The notes beneath the pieces were generated by a model. That model was not told the origin of the DNA. It saw nothing but the letters and a program-made list of their open reading frames with translations, and searched no databases. Below, in pieces: positions 26,319-34,276 of a stretch of 64,000 nt of DNA. Origin of the DNA: Thermopolyspora flexuosa (GTDB taxonomy: Bacteria > Actinomycetota > Actinomycetes > Streptosporangiales > Streptosporangiaceae); the NCBI RefSeq assembly GCF_006716785.1, contig NZ_VFPQ01000001.1, positions 4,960,001 to 5,024,000 of the forward strand, read 5' to 3'. Both the position numbers and the translations under genes were made by a program. Positions within the stretch are counted from its first letter, which is position 1, and each line of letters starts with the position of its first letter.

Positions 26319-27857
26319 TCACTCGCGCTCCGGGCAGCGGACGCCGTCGGCGGGCGCGGTGCGCGAGATGAGGTAGCGGTCGACGAGGCGGTCGACGCAG
26401 GCCGAGCCCGTCTTGTACGCGGTGTGGCCGTCGCCCTCGTAGGTGATGAGGCGGCCCGACCTGAGCTGGGTGGACAGGGCCTGGGACCACTCGTACGGCG
26501 TGGCGGGGTCGCGTGTGGTGCCGATGACGACGATGGGGGGCGCGCCCTCGGCGGTGATGCGGCGGCCGGTGTCGTCGCCCTTGACCGGCCAGTAGGCGCA
26601 CGGCAGCGAGCCCCAGGCGATGTACGCGCCGAAGCGCGGCGATTCGGTCGACTCGGCGGCGCGGCGGTAGGCGTCGATGTCCCGCGGGTAGACCCGGTCG
26701 ACGCAGTTGATCGCGGTGTTCGCCTCGGTCTGGTTGGAGTACGTGCCGTCAGGGCGGCGGCCGATGAGCAGGTCGGCGGTGGAGATGAGGGTGGTGCCGT
26801 CGCCCGCGAGCGCCTGGGCGATCGCTTGGCGCAGCACCGGCCAGGAGCCGCGGTCGTACAGCGGGGTGGCGACGCCGAGCATCGCCCACGCCTCGGTGAC
26901 CGGGCGGGCGTCGGTCCTGTTGCGCAGCGGCCGGGCGTCGATGCGGCGCATCAGCGCGGAGAACTCCTCCAGGGCGCCGTCGAGCTCGCGGCTGTCGAAG
27001 GGGCAGGAGGCGTCCTCGAAGCAGTCCTTGAGGAACGCCTCCAGCGCGACCTCGAAGCCGCGCGCCTGGGCCTCGCTCGACTCCAGCGGGTCCAGGGACG
27101 GGTTCACCGCGCCGTCGAGCACGAGGGCGCGCACCTTGTCCGGGAACAGGTGGGCGTACACCGCGCCGAGGAGCGTGCCGTACGACTTGCCGAGGTAGGT
27201 GAGGCCCTCGTCGCCGAGGACCGCGCGCAGCACGTCCATGTCGCGGGCGGCGTTCACGGTGCCGACGTGCGGCAGCAGCTTGCCGGACTTGGCCTGGCAG
27301 CCCTCGGCGAACGCCCGGGCGCTGCGCTCGAGCGCGCTCACCTCGCTCTCCTCGTCGGGGGTGGCGTCGAGGCCGACGTGCCGGTCGAGCTCGGAGCCGG
27401 ACAGGCAGCGCACCGGCGAGGACTCGCCGACGCCGCGCGGGTCGAAGCCGACGATGTCGAACCGGGCCCGGATCTCCTTGGACACGATGTACTCGGCGCT
27501 GCGCGCGTACTCGATGCCGGATCCGCCGGGCCCGCCGGGGTTGACGAGGAGCGAGCCGATGCGGTCCCCGGTGGCGGGCAGCCGGACCACGCTGATCTTG
27601 ATCTGCTCGCCGTCCGGGTCGTCGTAGTCGAGCGGTACGGCGACGCGGGCGCACTGGAAGCCCTGCCCGCAGTCCGACCAGGACACCTTCTGGCCGTAGT
27701 ACCGCTGCAGGCCCGCAGGCGCCGCCGTGGCGCCGGTGCCGGGGGCCGCGGACGCGGACCCGCCGCCCCGTCCGCCCGCGGGCTCGCCGCCGGTCGCGCC
27801 GCACCCGGCGGCGAGGGCCGCCGCGGCGAGCAGGGCCGCGATGCGCCGCCGCCTCAC
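26319..27857 (-). CDS. Secreted alpha/beta-hydrolase, tripeptidyl aminopeptidase type
   Basis: 512 residues. A lipoprotein-like signal peptide with lipobox LAAGC near residue 18 is followed by a Gly/Ala linker. The alpha/beta-hydrolase fold of the SCO7095/TAP family shows VNPGGPGGSG (oxyanion), the nucleophile elbow GKSYGTLLG, and a C-terminal GDGHTAY with the catalytic His. Start is GTG 27857, overlapping the stop of the upstream PSP1-domain gene (GTGA). It likely releases peptides or cleaves esters outside the membrane. Confidence 0.88.
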   Translation of the reverse strand: MRRRRIAALLAAAALAAGCGATGGEPAGGRGGGSASAAPGTGATAAPAGLQRYYGQKVSWSDCGQGFQCARVAVPLDYDDPDGEQIKISVVRLPATGDRIGSLLVNPGGPGGSGIEYARSAEYIVSKEIRARFDIVGFDPRGVGESSPVRCLSGSELDRHVGLDATPDEESEVSALERSARAFAEGCQAKSGKLLPHVGTVNAARDMDVLRAVLGDEGLTYLGKSYGTLLGAVYAHLFPDKVRALVLDGAVNPSLDPLESSEAQARGFEVALEAFLKDCFEDASCPFDSRELDGALEEFSALMRRIDARPLRNRTDARPVTEAWAMLGVATPLYDRGSWPVLRQAIAQALAGDGTTLISTADLLIGRRPDGTYSNQTEANTAINCVDRVYPRDIDAYRRAAESTESPRFGAYIAWGSLPCAYWPVKGDDTGRRITAEGAPPIVVIGTTRDPATPYEWSQALSTQLRSGRLITYEGDGHTAYKTGSACVDRLVDRYLISRTAPADGVRCPERE

Positions 27858-28693
27858 CGGTCGTCCGCCTTCCCGCCGTAGGTCTCCTCGTACGCCTGGC
27901 GGGGCGCGCACACGCTCGCCCGCGAGCAGGAGCAGCGCCGGCCGCCGTCGTTGAGCCGCACCACGACCTGGTCGGCGGGCACGTTGTGGCCCACCACGGT
28001 GCCCGGGCCCTCCGGCGTCTCCACCTGGGTGCCAACGCGCGGCGCGGAGGCCCGGAACTCCTGGTAGAGCGGGTGCTCGTACTTCAGGCAGCACATCAGC
28101 CGCCCGCACGCGCCGGCGATGCGCAGCGGGTTGACCGGCAGGTCCTGGTCCTTGGCCATGCGCACCGAGACCGGCTCGAAGTCCTTGAGGAAGGTCGCGC
28201 AGCACAGGTCGCGCCCGCACGGGCCGATGCCGCCCTGCAGCCGGGCCTCGTCGCGCGGGCCGATCTGCCGCAGCTCGACGCGGGCGCGCAGGTTGCGCGC
28301 GAGGTCGCGGACGAGCTGGCGGAAGTCGACGCGGTGCGGCGCGGAGAAGTAGACGGTGTAGACGTTGTCGGCGTCGAGGTAGTCGATGCCGACCACCTTC
28401 ATCGGCAGCCCGTGCCGTTTGATCAGGCGCTTGGCGACGCTCCGCCCCTCGGCGCGCTTGCGCCGGTTGTTCTCGTCGCGGACGAGGTGCTCCTCCTGGG
28501 CGAGGCCCTGGCACACCGGCAGGCCCTCGATGTCCTCGCTGACCCACTGCGGCGGCCACACGCACTCGGCCACCTCGGGCCCCGACCCGGTGGGCACGAG
28601 CACCTTGTCCCCCACCTTTGGCCGGTGCGGACCGGGATCGAGGTAATAGAGCCGCCCATAGCGGGTGAAGCTCACCGCCATGATCATGCCCAC
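27854..28693 (-). CDS. PSP1-domain protein, RicT/YaaT-like
   Basis: 279 residues. Contains the PSP1 C-terminal fold with conserved cysteine clusters GPCGRDLCCATF and GACGRLMCCLKYEH, matching RicT/YaaT, a component of the iron-sulfur RicAFT complex in Bacillus that affects RNase Y. In actinobacteria its role is unproven. A further Cys set near the end (RRCSCSRASVC) is an addition. Start GTG 28693 has GGGGAG about 9 bases upstream; ATG 28687 is an alternative. The gene is coupled to the downstream peptidase gene. Confidence 0.88.
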   Translation of the reverse strand: MGMIMAVSFTRYGRLYYLDPGPHRPKVGDKVLVPTGSGPEVAECVWPPQWVSEDIEGLPVCQGLAQEEHLVRDENNRRKRAEGRSVAKRLIKRHGLPMKVVGIDYLDADNVYTVYFSAPHRVDFRQLVRDLARNLRARVELRQIGPRDEARLQGGIGPCGRDLCCATFLKDFEPVSVRMAKDQDLPVNPLRIAGACGRLMCCLKYEHPLYQEFRASAPRVGTQVETPEGPGTVVGHNVPADQVVVRLNDGGRRCSCSRASVCAPRQAYEETYGGKADDR

Positions 28694-28826
28694 GTCGCCG
28701 CGCTCCCCTTCCGTCAGGTACGGCGTGCCTGCACTCGCCACCCTACGCGGCCCGGGCGGTTTCGGCCCGTGCCCTGGGTCACATCGGGCTCGGCACATCG
28801 AAGCAACGGCGCAGGACGCACAAATA

Positions 28827-28855
28827 CTCCCCGCCGCGTCGCTCGCGGCGGGGAG
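28827..28855 (-). terminator. 11-bp GC-rich hairpin after the sigma/WD40 operon
   Basis: CTCCCCGCCGC pairs with GCGGCGGGGAG across a 7-base loop, 34 bases past the WD40-like gene stop. On the minus strand it is followed by AGTATTTG rather than a full T-run. Confidence 0.55.
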
Positions 28856-28888
28856 CGTCACGCCCGGCCGGGGCGGGCCGTACCGGGG

Positions 28889-30400
28889 CTACCAGGCCGC
28901 GGCGGTCCTGGGCTCGGCGCCGACGGTGGCCAGGGTGCGGTAGCCGCCGGTGTCCGCCACCACGCCGTACTCGCCGCCGCGCCGTACCAGGAACCGGGTG
29001 CCGCCGCCGTCGCCGTCCACCAGGCAGAGCAGGCCCTCATCGATCCGGGTGAGGTGGCGCAGCGGCTCGCCACTGGACGCGTCGAACTCGGCGACGCCCA
29101 CCGTGGCCGCCTCGGGCCGCGCCGCGGCGGGCGGGAACCCCACGCCCGCGTACAGGCGGGTGCCGTCCGGGGAGATCGTCACCCCGCACACGACGTCGCC
29201 CCACGGCCCGGTGAGGGGGACCATGCGGCTCCGGCGCAGGTCGCCGGGCTCGGTGGTGGTGTCGAGCACCCGGACCCGCCCGTCGGGCACCCGCACGTAG
29301 CGGACGTCGTCCGAACCGGCCGTGGGCACCGGCTTCGGCACCGGCGAGGCCAGGTACGGCCGGCCGTCGGCGCCGCCGAAGTACGGCTCCCGGATCGGGG
29401 GGTCGGTCGGATCCGGCGTGATCGGATGTTTCGGGAGCGCGAAGCTCTCCGCCGGCGCGGGCTCGGGAACCGCCGCGCCGTCGCCCGGCCGCACCGGCGA
29501 GGGCGGCCCCGAGGCGGCGGGGGACGGGGTCGCGGCGGCCGACGCCTCGGGGGACGCCGACGGGGTGGGCTCGCGGAGTGCGGCCTCCGGCGACGGCACC
29601 ACCTCGGCGGGGACCGGTTGGACGTCCGTCGACGAGACGACCTCGGGCTCCGTGAACGCCGCATCCCCCGAGCCGGGCCGCGGCGACCCGACCCGGAACA
29701 CGGTCAGCAGCGTCGCCTCCCGGAAGGCGAGGTACCGCCCGTCGCGGCTCAGGGACAGGCCGGTGACCGGCCGGTCCCCGCGCCACTCGCGGGTACGCCC
29801 GGTCGCGGTGTCGGCCACGGTGATCCGGCCCGTCGTGGCGGCCGGCCGGCACGACTGCAGGCCGTACGCCACCGTCGACCCGTCCCCGCTCACCGCGAGC
29901 GAGCTGACCAACATGCCCTCCGGCGGCCCGTACGGCAGGGCCTCCGGCTTGGCCACCCGCCCGTCCTCGCCCACGGTGAACCGGTACAGCCGCGGCCTGC
30001 AGTCCTTCGCCTCGGTGGCCGCGTAGAAGGTCCGGTTGTCCCCGGCCGCCGCCACGTGCGCGTACCACTCCCGCCCGGACGGCGCGGCGATCCGGCCGAC
30101 CTCGCGCCCCGAGTCGCTCGACCGCACCACGACGTCCGCGCCGGCCACGTGCGCGAAGAACCGGGGCAGGGGCGCGGCGCCGTCCGCGGGCGTCACGCGC
30201 TCACCGAACCCCGACCGATACACGGTCACGCCGCCCGCGATGGCGAGCACGACCGCGGCCGCCGCGGCGAGCGGCGTGAGCCAGGGGCGGGGCCGCGGTT
30301 CCGGAAGCCGCAGCGGAGGCGCCTCCGTGATCGTCTCCCCGGCCGCGGTCGTCGCGTCGCGCAGCCGTTCGATGATGTCCCGCACGTTCACCTCCGTCAC
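28889..30400 (-). CDS. Membrane-anchored WD40-like protein paired with the sigma factor
   Basis: 503 residues: a cytoplasmic N-terminus (1-40), one transmembrane helix (about 41-60, AAAAAVVLAIAGGVTVY), then an extracytoplasmic beta-propeller-like region with repeats such as VSGDGSTVAYG and ISPDGTRLYAG. The propeller is interrupted by a long Pro/Ser/Glu/Ala insertion (about 230-330). GTG 30400 overlaps the sigma-factor stop (GTGA). In actinobacteria such proteins follow SigE-family sigma genes and may act as anti-sigma or sensor partners. That role is inferred from position. Confidence 0.8.
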   Translation of the reverse strand: MTEVNVRDIIERLRDATTAAGETITEAPPLRLPEPRPRPWLTPLAAAAAVVLAIAGGVTVYRSGFGERVTPADGAAPLPRFFAHVAGADVVVRSSDSGREVGRIAAPSGREWYAHVAAAGDNRTFYAATEAKDCRPRLYRFTVGEDGRVAKPEALPYGPPEGMLVSSLAVSGDGSTVAYGLQSCRPAATTGRITVADTATGRTREWRGDRPVTGLSLSRDGRYLAFREATLLTVFRVGSPRPGSGDAAFTEPEVVSSTDVQPVPAEVVPSPEAALREPTPSASPEASAAATPSPAASGPPSPVRPGDGAAVPEPAPAESFALPKHPITPDPTDPPIREPYFGGADGRPYLASPVPKPVPTAGSDDVRYVRVPDGRVRVLDTTTEPGDLRRSRMVPLTGPWGDVVCGVTISPDGTRLYAGVGFPPAAARPEAATVGVAEFDASSGEPLRHLTRIDEGLLCLVDGDGGGTRFLVRRGGEYGVVADTGGYRTLATVGAEPRTAAAW

Positions 30401-30933
30401 CTGTCCCGCTCCTCCAGCAGGCGGCCGAGCGCGGCGAGCGCCCGGTGGGTGGTCGACTTGACGGTCCCGCGGCTCACGCCCATCACCCGGGCGGTCTCCT
30501 CCTCCGACAGCTCGGCGTAGTAGCGCAGCACGAGCGCCTCCCGCTGGCGGCGCGGCAGCCGGTGCAGCGCGGCGAGCACGGCCCGCCGTTCCGCGTCGAG
30601 CATCGCGGCCGACTCGGCGGACCACACCGGCGGCTCGTAGGTCCGGGCGAAGAAGGAGGGCAACCGGCGACGGCGCAGCACGCTGCGCGACGCGTTGAGC
30701 ACGGCGCTGCGCAGGTAGACCAGGGCGTTGTCCGGGTGGCGTAACCGGTGGTAGCGGCGGTGGAGGCCGAGGAACGCCTCCTGCACCACGTCCTCGGCCG
30801 TCTCCCGGTCACCGACCATGATCAGGGCGAGCCGGGTGAGGCCGAGCGCGTGCTCGGCGTAGAGCGCGCTGATCGCGTCGTCCGCCTCCGGTGCGCCGCG
30901 CGAGGGGCCTAGGTCGAGGATCTCCGCCTGCAT
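30397..30933 (-). CDS. SigE-family ECF RNA polymerase sigma factor
   Basis: 178 residues from ATG 30933. Region 2 reads DRETAEDVVQEAFLGLHRRY; region 4 has LPRRQREALVLRYYAELSEEETARVMG with the helix-turn-helix VSRGTVKSTTHRALAAL. Directs transcription of a small regulon, presumably including its own operon. An ATG nine codons upstream is possible; neither start has a strong Shine-Dalgarno. Coupled to the membrane WD40-like gene. Confidence 0.9.
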   Translation of the reverse strand: MQAEILDLGPSRGAPEADDAISALYAEHALGLTRLALIMVGDRETAEDVVQEAFLGLHRRYHRLRHPDNALVYLRSAVLNASRSVLRRRRLPSFFARTYEPPVWSAESAAMLDAERRAVLAALHRLPRRQREALVLRYYAELSEEETARVMGVSRGTVKSTTHRALAALGRLLEERDR

Positions 30934-31010
30934 GTTCCAGAGACGCCGCCGCGCGCCCAAGGTTGCCTACCCGGCGGTGTGATTCCCGCGGTACGGCCGG
31001 GCGGCCCCGG

Positions 31011-32150
31011 TCAGCGGAGCGCGAGGGCCATCGCCTCGACGGCGATCTGCGGGTTGACGTTCGCGGCGAGCCGCTTGCGGCACTGCATGATCGCGTCCAC
31101 CCGGCGCAGCGTGGTCTCCGGGGTGGAGGCGCGGGCCACGGCCTCCACGTCGGCGCGCCGGTCCTCGTTGGTGAGCTCCACCGGCGCCCCGAACTGTACG
31201 GCGAGCACGTCCCGGTAGAACGCGACCAGGTCGAGCAGGGCGGCGTCGAGGGTGTCCCGCTTGATCCGGGTGGCACGGGACTTCTGCCGCTCCTCCAGCT
31301 CCTTCAGCGCCCCGGCGGCGCCGCGCACCAGGCCGCGGCCGAGGCCCTTGCCGGTCGAGCCCTCGCCGTACACCTTGCGCAGCTCGGCGGTCTCCGCCTC
31401 GTTCAGCTCGGCGGTGGCCGCGGCGGCCTCCTCCTCGGCGGTCTTCACCAGCCGCTCGGCGGCGGCCACGCACTCGCCGACGCCGGTGAGCTCGCGGGGC
31501 AGGCTGAGCACCGCGTCGCGGCGGCGCCGGGTCTCCTCGTCGAGGGCGAGGCGGCGGGCGCGGCCCACGTGCCCCTGGGAGGCGCGGGCGGCGAACGCGG
31601 CGGTCTCCGGGTCGACCCCGTCCCGGCTGACGAGCAGCTCGGCGATCGCGTCGGCGGGCGGGGTGCGCAGCGTCACCACGCGGCACCGGGACCGGATGGT
31701 GACGAGCATGTCGTCGGGGGACGGCGCGCACAGCAGCCACACCGTCCGCGGCGGCGGCTCCTCGATCGCCTTGAGCAGGGCGTTCGCGGCGGCCTCGGTG
31801 GCCCGGTCGGCGTCCTCGAACAGCACCACCCGCCAGCGGCCGAGGGTCGGGGCGCCCGCGGCGCGCAGCACCAGCTCGCGGGTCTGCCGCACGCTGTAGG
31901 AGAGGCCGTCGGGCCGTACCACCTCCAGGTCGGGGTGGGAGCCGACCTCCACCTGGCGGCACAGCTCACAGGTGCCGCAGCCCTGCTGCGGGCAGAGCAG
32001 CGCGGCGGCGAAGGCGCGGGCCGCGTCCGACCGGCCGGACCCGGGCGGGCCGGTGAACAGCCAGGCGTGGGTCATGCCGGACCCGGCGGCGGCGCGCCGC
32101 AGCACCTCGATCGCGTGGTCCTGGCCCACGAGTGCGTCGAACACGCTCAT
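31011..32150 (-). CDS. holB: DNA polymerase III subunit delta'
   Basis: 379 residues. Clamp-loader AAA+ fold with Walker A-like GPPGSGRSD (about 34-42), a four-Cys zinc site CPQQGCGTCELC (53-64), sensor region DADRATEAAANALLKAIEEPP, and SRC motif IRSRCRVV. A long helical insertion precedes the C-terminal domain. Follows the MFS-tmk gene by 7 bases, the usual actinobacterial tmk-holB pair. Confidence 0.95.
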   Translation of the reverse strand: MSVFDALVGQDHAIEVLRRAAAGSGMTHAWLFTGPPGSGRSDAARAFAAALLCPQQGCGTCELCRQVEVGSHPDLEVVRPDGLSYSVRQTRELVLRAAGAPTLGRWRVVLFEDADRATEAAANALLKAIEEPPPRTVWLLCAPSPDDMLVTIRSRCRVVTLRTPPADAIAELLVSRDGVDPETAAFAARASQGHVGRARRLALDEETRRRRDAVLSLPRELTGVGECVAAAERLVKTAEEEAAAATAELNEAETAELRKVYGEGSTGKGLGRGLVRGAAGALKELEERQKSRATRIKRDTLDAALLDLVAFYRDVLAVQFGAPVELTNEDRRADVEAVARASTPETTLRRVDAIMQCRKRLAANVNPQIAVEAMALALR

Positions 32151-32157
32151 CGCAACC

Positions 32158-34221
32158 TCACCGCCGGTCGCGGATCGCCGGCATGGTGCCGGTGGCGGCC
32201 TCGGCGTCCCCCGGCACCGGGTCGGGCAGGATCTCCCGCACCCGGTCCTGCACGATCGCGGCGATCTCCTCGGGCGTCTGCGTGCCGTCGACCACGAGGT
32301 AGCGGTCCGGGTCGGCGGCGGCGAGCGCCCGGAACTCGCGGCGCACCCGCTCGTGGAACTCGAGCGGCTCGGCCTCGATGCGGTCCGCGGGCGAGGCGAA
32401 CCGGGCGAGCCCCACCTCGGGCGGCACGTCGACCACGATCGTGAGGTCGGGCACGAGCCCGCCGGTGGCCCACTCGTTGATCCGGGCCACGTCCTGCTGG
32501 TCGAGGGCGCGGCCCGCCCCCTGGTAGGCGAGCGAGGAGTCGACGTACCGGTCGCTCACCACGATCGCGCCGCGCTCCAGGGCCGGGCGGATCACCTTCT
32601 CCACGTGCTCGGCCCGGTCGGCCGCGTACAGCATGGTCTCGGCCCGGGCCGACAGGCCCTGGTGGGCCGCGTCGAGCAGGATCGCGCGCAGCCGCATGCC
32701 CACCTTGGTCGCGCCCGGCTCGCGGGTCTGCTCCACGTCGTAGCCCTGGTCGCGCAGCCAGATGGCGAGCATGCGGGCCTGGGTGGTCTTGCCGGAGCCC
32801 TCGCCGCCCTCGAACGCGATGAACACGCCACGCCGCCGCTCGGGGCCCGGCTCGTCCGGGACGTACCGGGCGCCGCGCAGCGCGGCCGCCAGGTCGGCGA
32901 GGAGTGGCACGTTCCGGCGGTCGTCCATGTGGCGCAGCGCGACCACGCCGACCGTGATCGCGAGCAGCGCGCCGATCACCAGCACGAGGTTCGGGCCGCC
33001 GAAGGTGTACGACACGGTCGGGGCGAGCCGGTAGGTGTGCTGGCCGAACAGCGCGGCGAGGGCCGGGGCCACGGCGACCACGACGAGCAGCACGACCCGG
33101 GCGAGCGACTGGAGGAACGCGAAGGTACGGCCGCGCAGCCCGTCCTCGACCTCCAGGCCGATCAGCGTGTAGCCGATGATCCACGCGATGCCCGCGCACG
33201 CGCCCAGCGCCACGGTGAGCACCGTGACCACCACCATGTTCGTGATCAGCGCGATCGCCGTGAGCACCAGGCCCGCGGCCACGATCGCCAGCCCGAACAG
33301 GCGGCGCCGGGACAGCTCGCGCAGCAGCCGCAGCCCGAAGAACATGCCGAGCGCCATGCCCGCGAACACCGCGGCGAACACCGCGCCGTACGCCGGGTCG
33401 CCGCCGCCCAGCGCGGCCACGTACAGCCGGGCCACGCCGATCACCGCGCCGCCCGCGGCGAACGCCCCGGCCATGCCGATCACCAGGCCGCGCACCAGCG
33501 GGGTGCGGCCCACGTACCGCCAGCCGTCGGCGATCTGGCGGAGCACCGAGGGTGCGGAGATCGCGCGCCGCGGGATGTCCTTCAGCGTGAAGATCAGGAT
33601 CGCGGAGACCCAGTACGCGAGCGCGTTGACGTACAGGGCGAGGCTCGCCGGCTCGGCCGCGAACGACGGCACCGCGCCGCCGAGCATCTCGGCGACGAGC
33701 GACAGCACCGAGAACAGCGCCGCGGCGAGCGGGGCCGTGCCGTACGTGACGAGGAGGTTGAACCGGTTCGCCTCCTCCAGCTGGTCCTTCGGCACCAGGT
33801 TGGGGACGGTCGCGTCCTTGGCCGGCACCCAGAACAGGTTCACGCACTCGAGCAGGACCGTGGCGACCAGCATCCACCGGTAGCTGCCGACGAGCGGGAT
33901 CGACAGCACCACGGCGAACCGGGCCACGTCCGCGACGACCATGGTGAGCCGCCGGTCGAACCGGTCGGCCACCGCCCCGGCGATCGGGCCGAGCAGTACG
34001 GCGGGCAGCATCTTCGCCAGGAACACGCCGCCGATCGCCAGGCTCTGCACCTGGAACCCGGAGTCCCGGGTGAAGTGGCTCGCCAGCGCGGTGAGCGCGA
34101 TCAGGTTGAGCCAGTCGCCGAGGCTGCACACCGACATCGCCGTCCACAGCTTGCGGAACGGCGCGTTGGCCAGCACGTGCGGGCGCCTCCGCCGTGTGGC
34201 GGGCCGGCCGGGGGTGGTCAT
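32158..34221 (-). CDS. tmk: Fused MFS transporter - thymidylate kinase
   Basis: 687 residues. Residues 1-430 form a major-facilitator membrane domain with about twelve hydrophobic segments (FRKLWTAMSVCSLGDWLNLI at the start). Residues about 465-670 are thymidylate kinase, which makes dTDP from dTMP: P-loop AFEGGEGSGKTT, the DRYVDSSLAYQG motif, and the lid region. A disordered linker (PGPERRRG) joins them. This fusion is known in Streptomyces and relatives; the transport substrate is unknown. The start ATG lies 55 bases after topA. Confidence 0.93.
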   Translation of the reverse strand: MTTPGRPATRRRRPHVLANAPFRKLWTAMSVCSLGDWLNLIALTALASHFTRDSGFQVQSLAIGGVFLAKMLPAVLLGPIAGAVADRFDRRLTMVVADVARFAVVLSIPLVGSYRWMLVATVLLECVNLFWVPAKDATVPNLVPKDQLEEANRFNLLVTYGTAPLAAALFSVLSLVAEMLGGAVPSFAAEPASLALYVNALAYWVSAILIFTLKDIPRRAISAPSVLRQIADGWRYVGRTPLVRGLVIGMAGAFAAGGAVIGVARLYVAALGGGDPAYGAVFAAVFAGMALGMFFGLRLLRELSRRRLFGLAIVAAGLVLTAIALITNMVVVTVLTVALGACAGIAWIIGYTLIGLEVEDGLRGRTFAFLQSLARVVLLVVVAVAPALAALFGQHTYRLAPTVSYTFGGPNLVLVIGALLAITVGVVALRHMDDRRNVPLLADLAAALRGARYVPDEPGPERRRGVFIAFEGGEGSGKTTQARMLAIWLRDQGYDVEQTREPGATKVGMRLRAILLDAAHQGLSARAETMLYAADRAEHVEKVIRPALERGAIVVSDRYVDSSLAYQGAGRALDQQDVARINEWATGGLVPDLTIVVDVPPEVGLARFASPADRIEAEPLEFHERVRREFRALAAADPDRYLVVDGTQTPEEIAAIVQDRVREILPDPVPGDAEAATGTMPAIRDRR

Positions 34222-34276
34222 GGGTATCAGGTTATCGGTGCGCCGACCCGCCCCGGTATCGATCGCAGCGGCCCGG

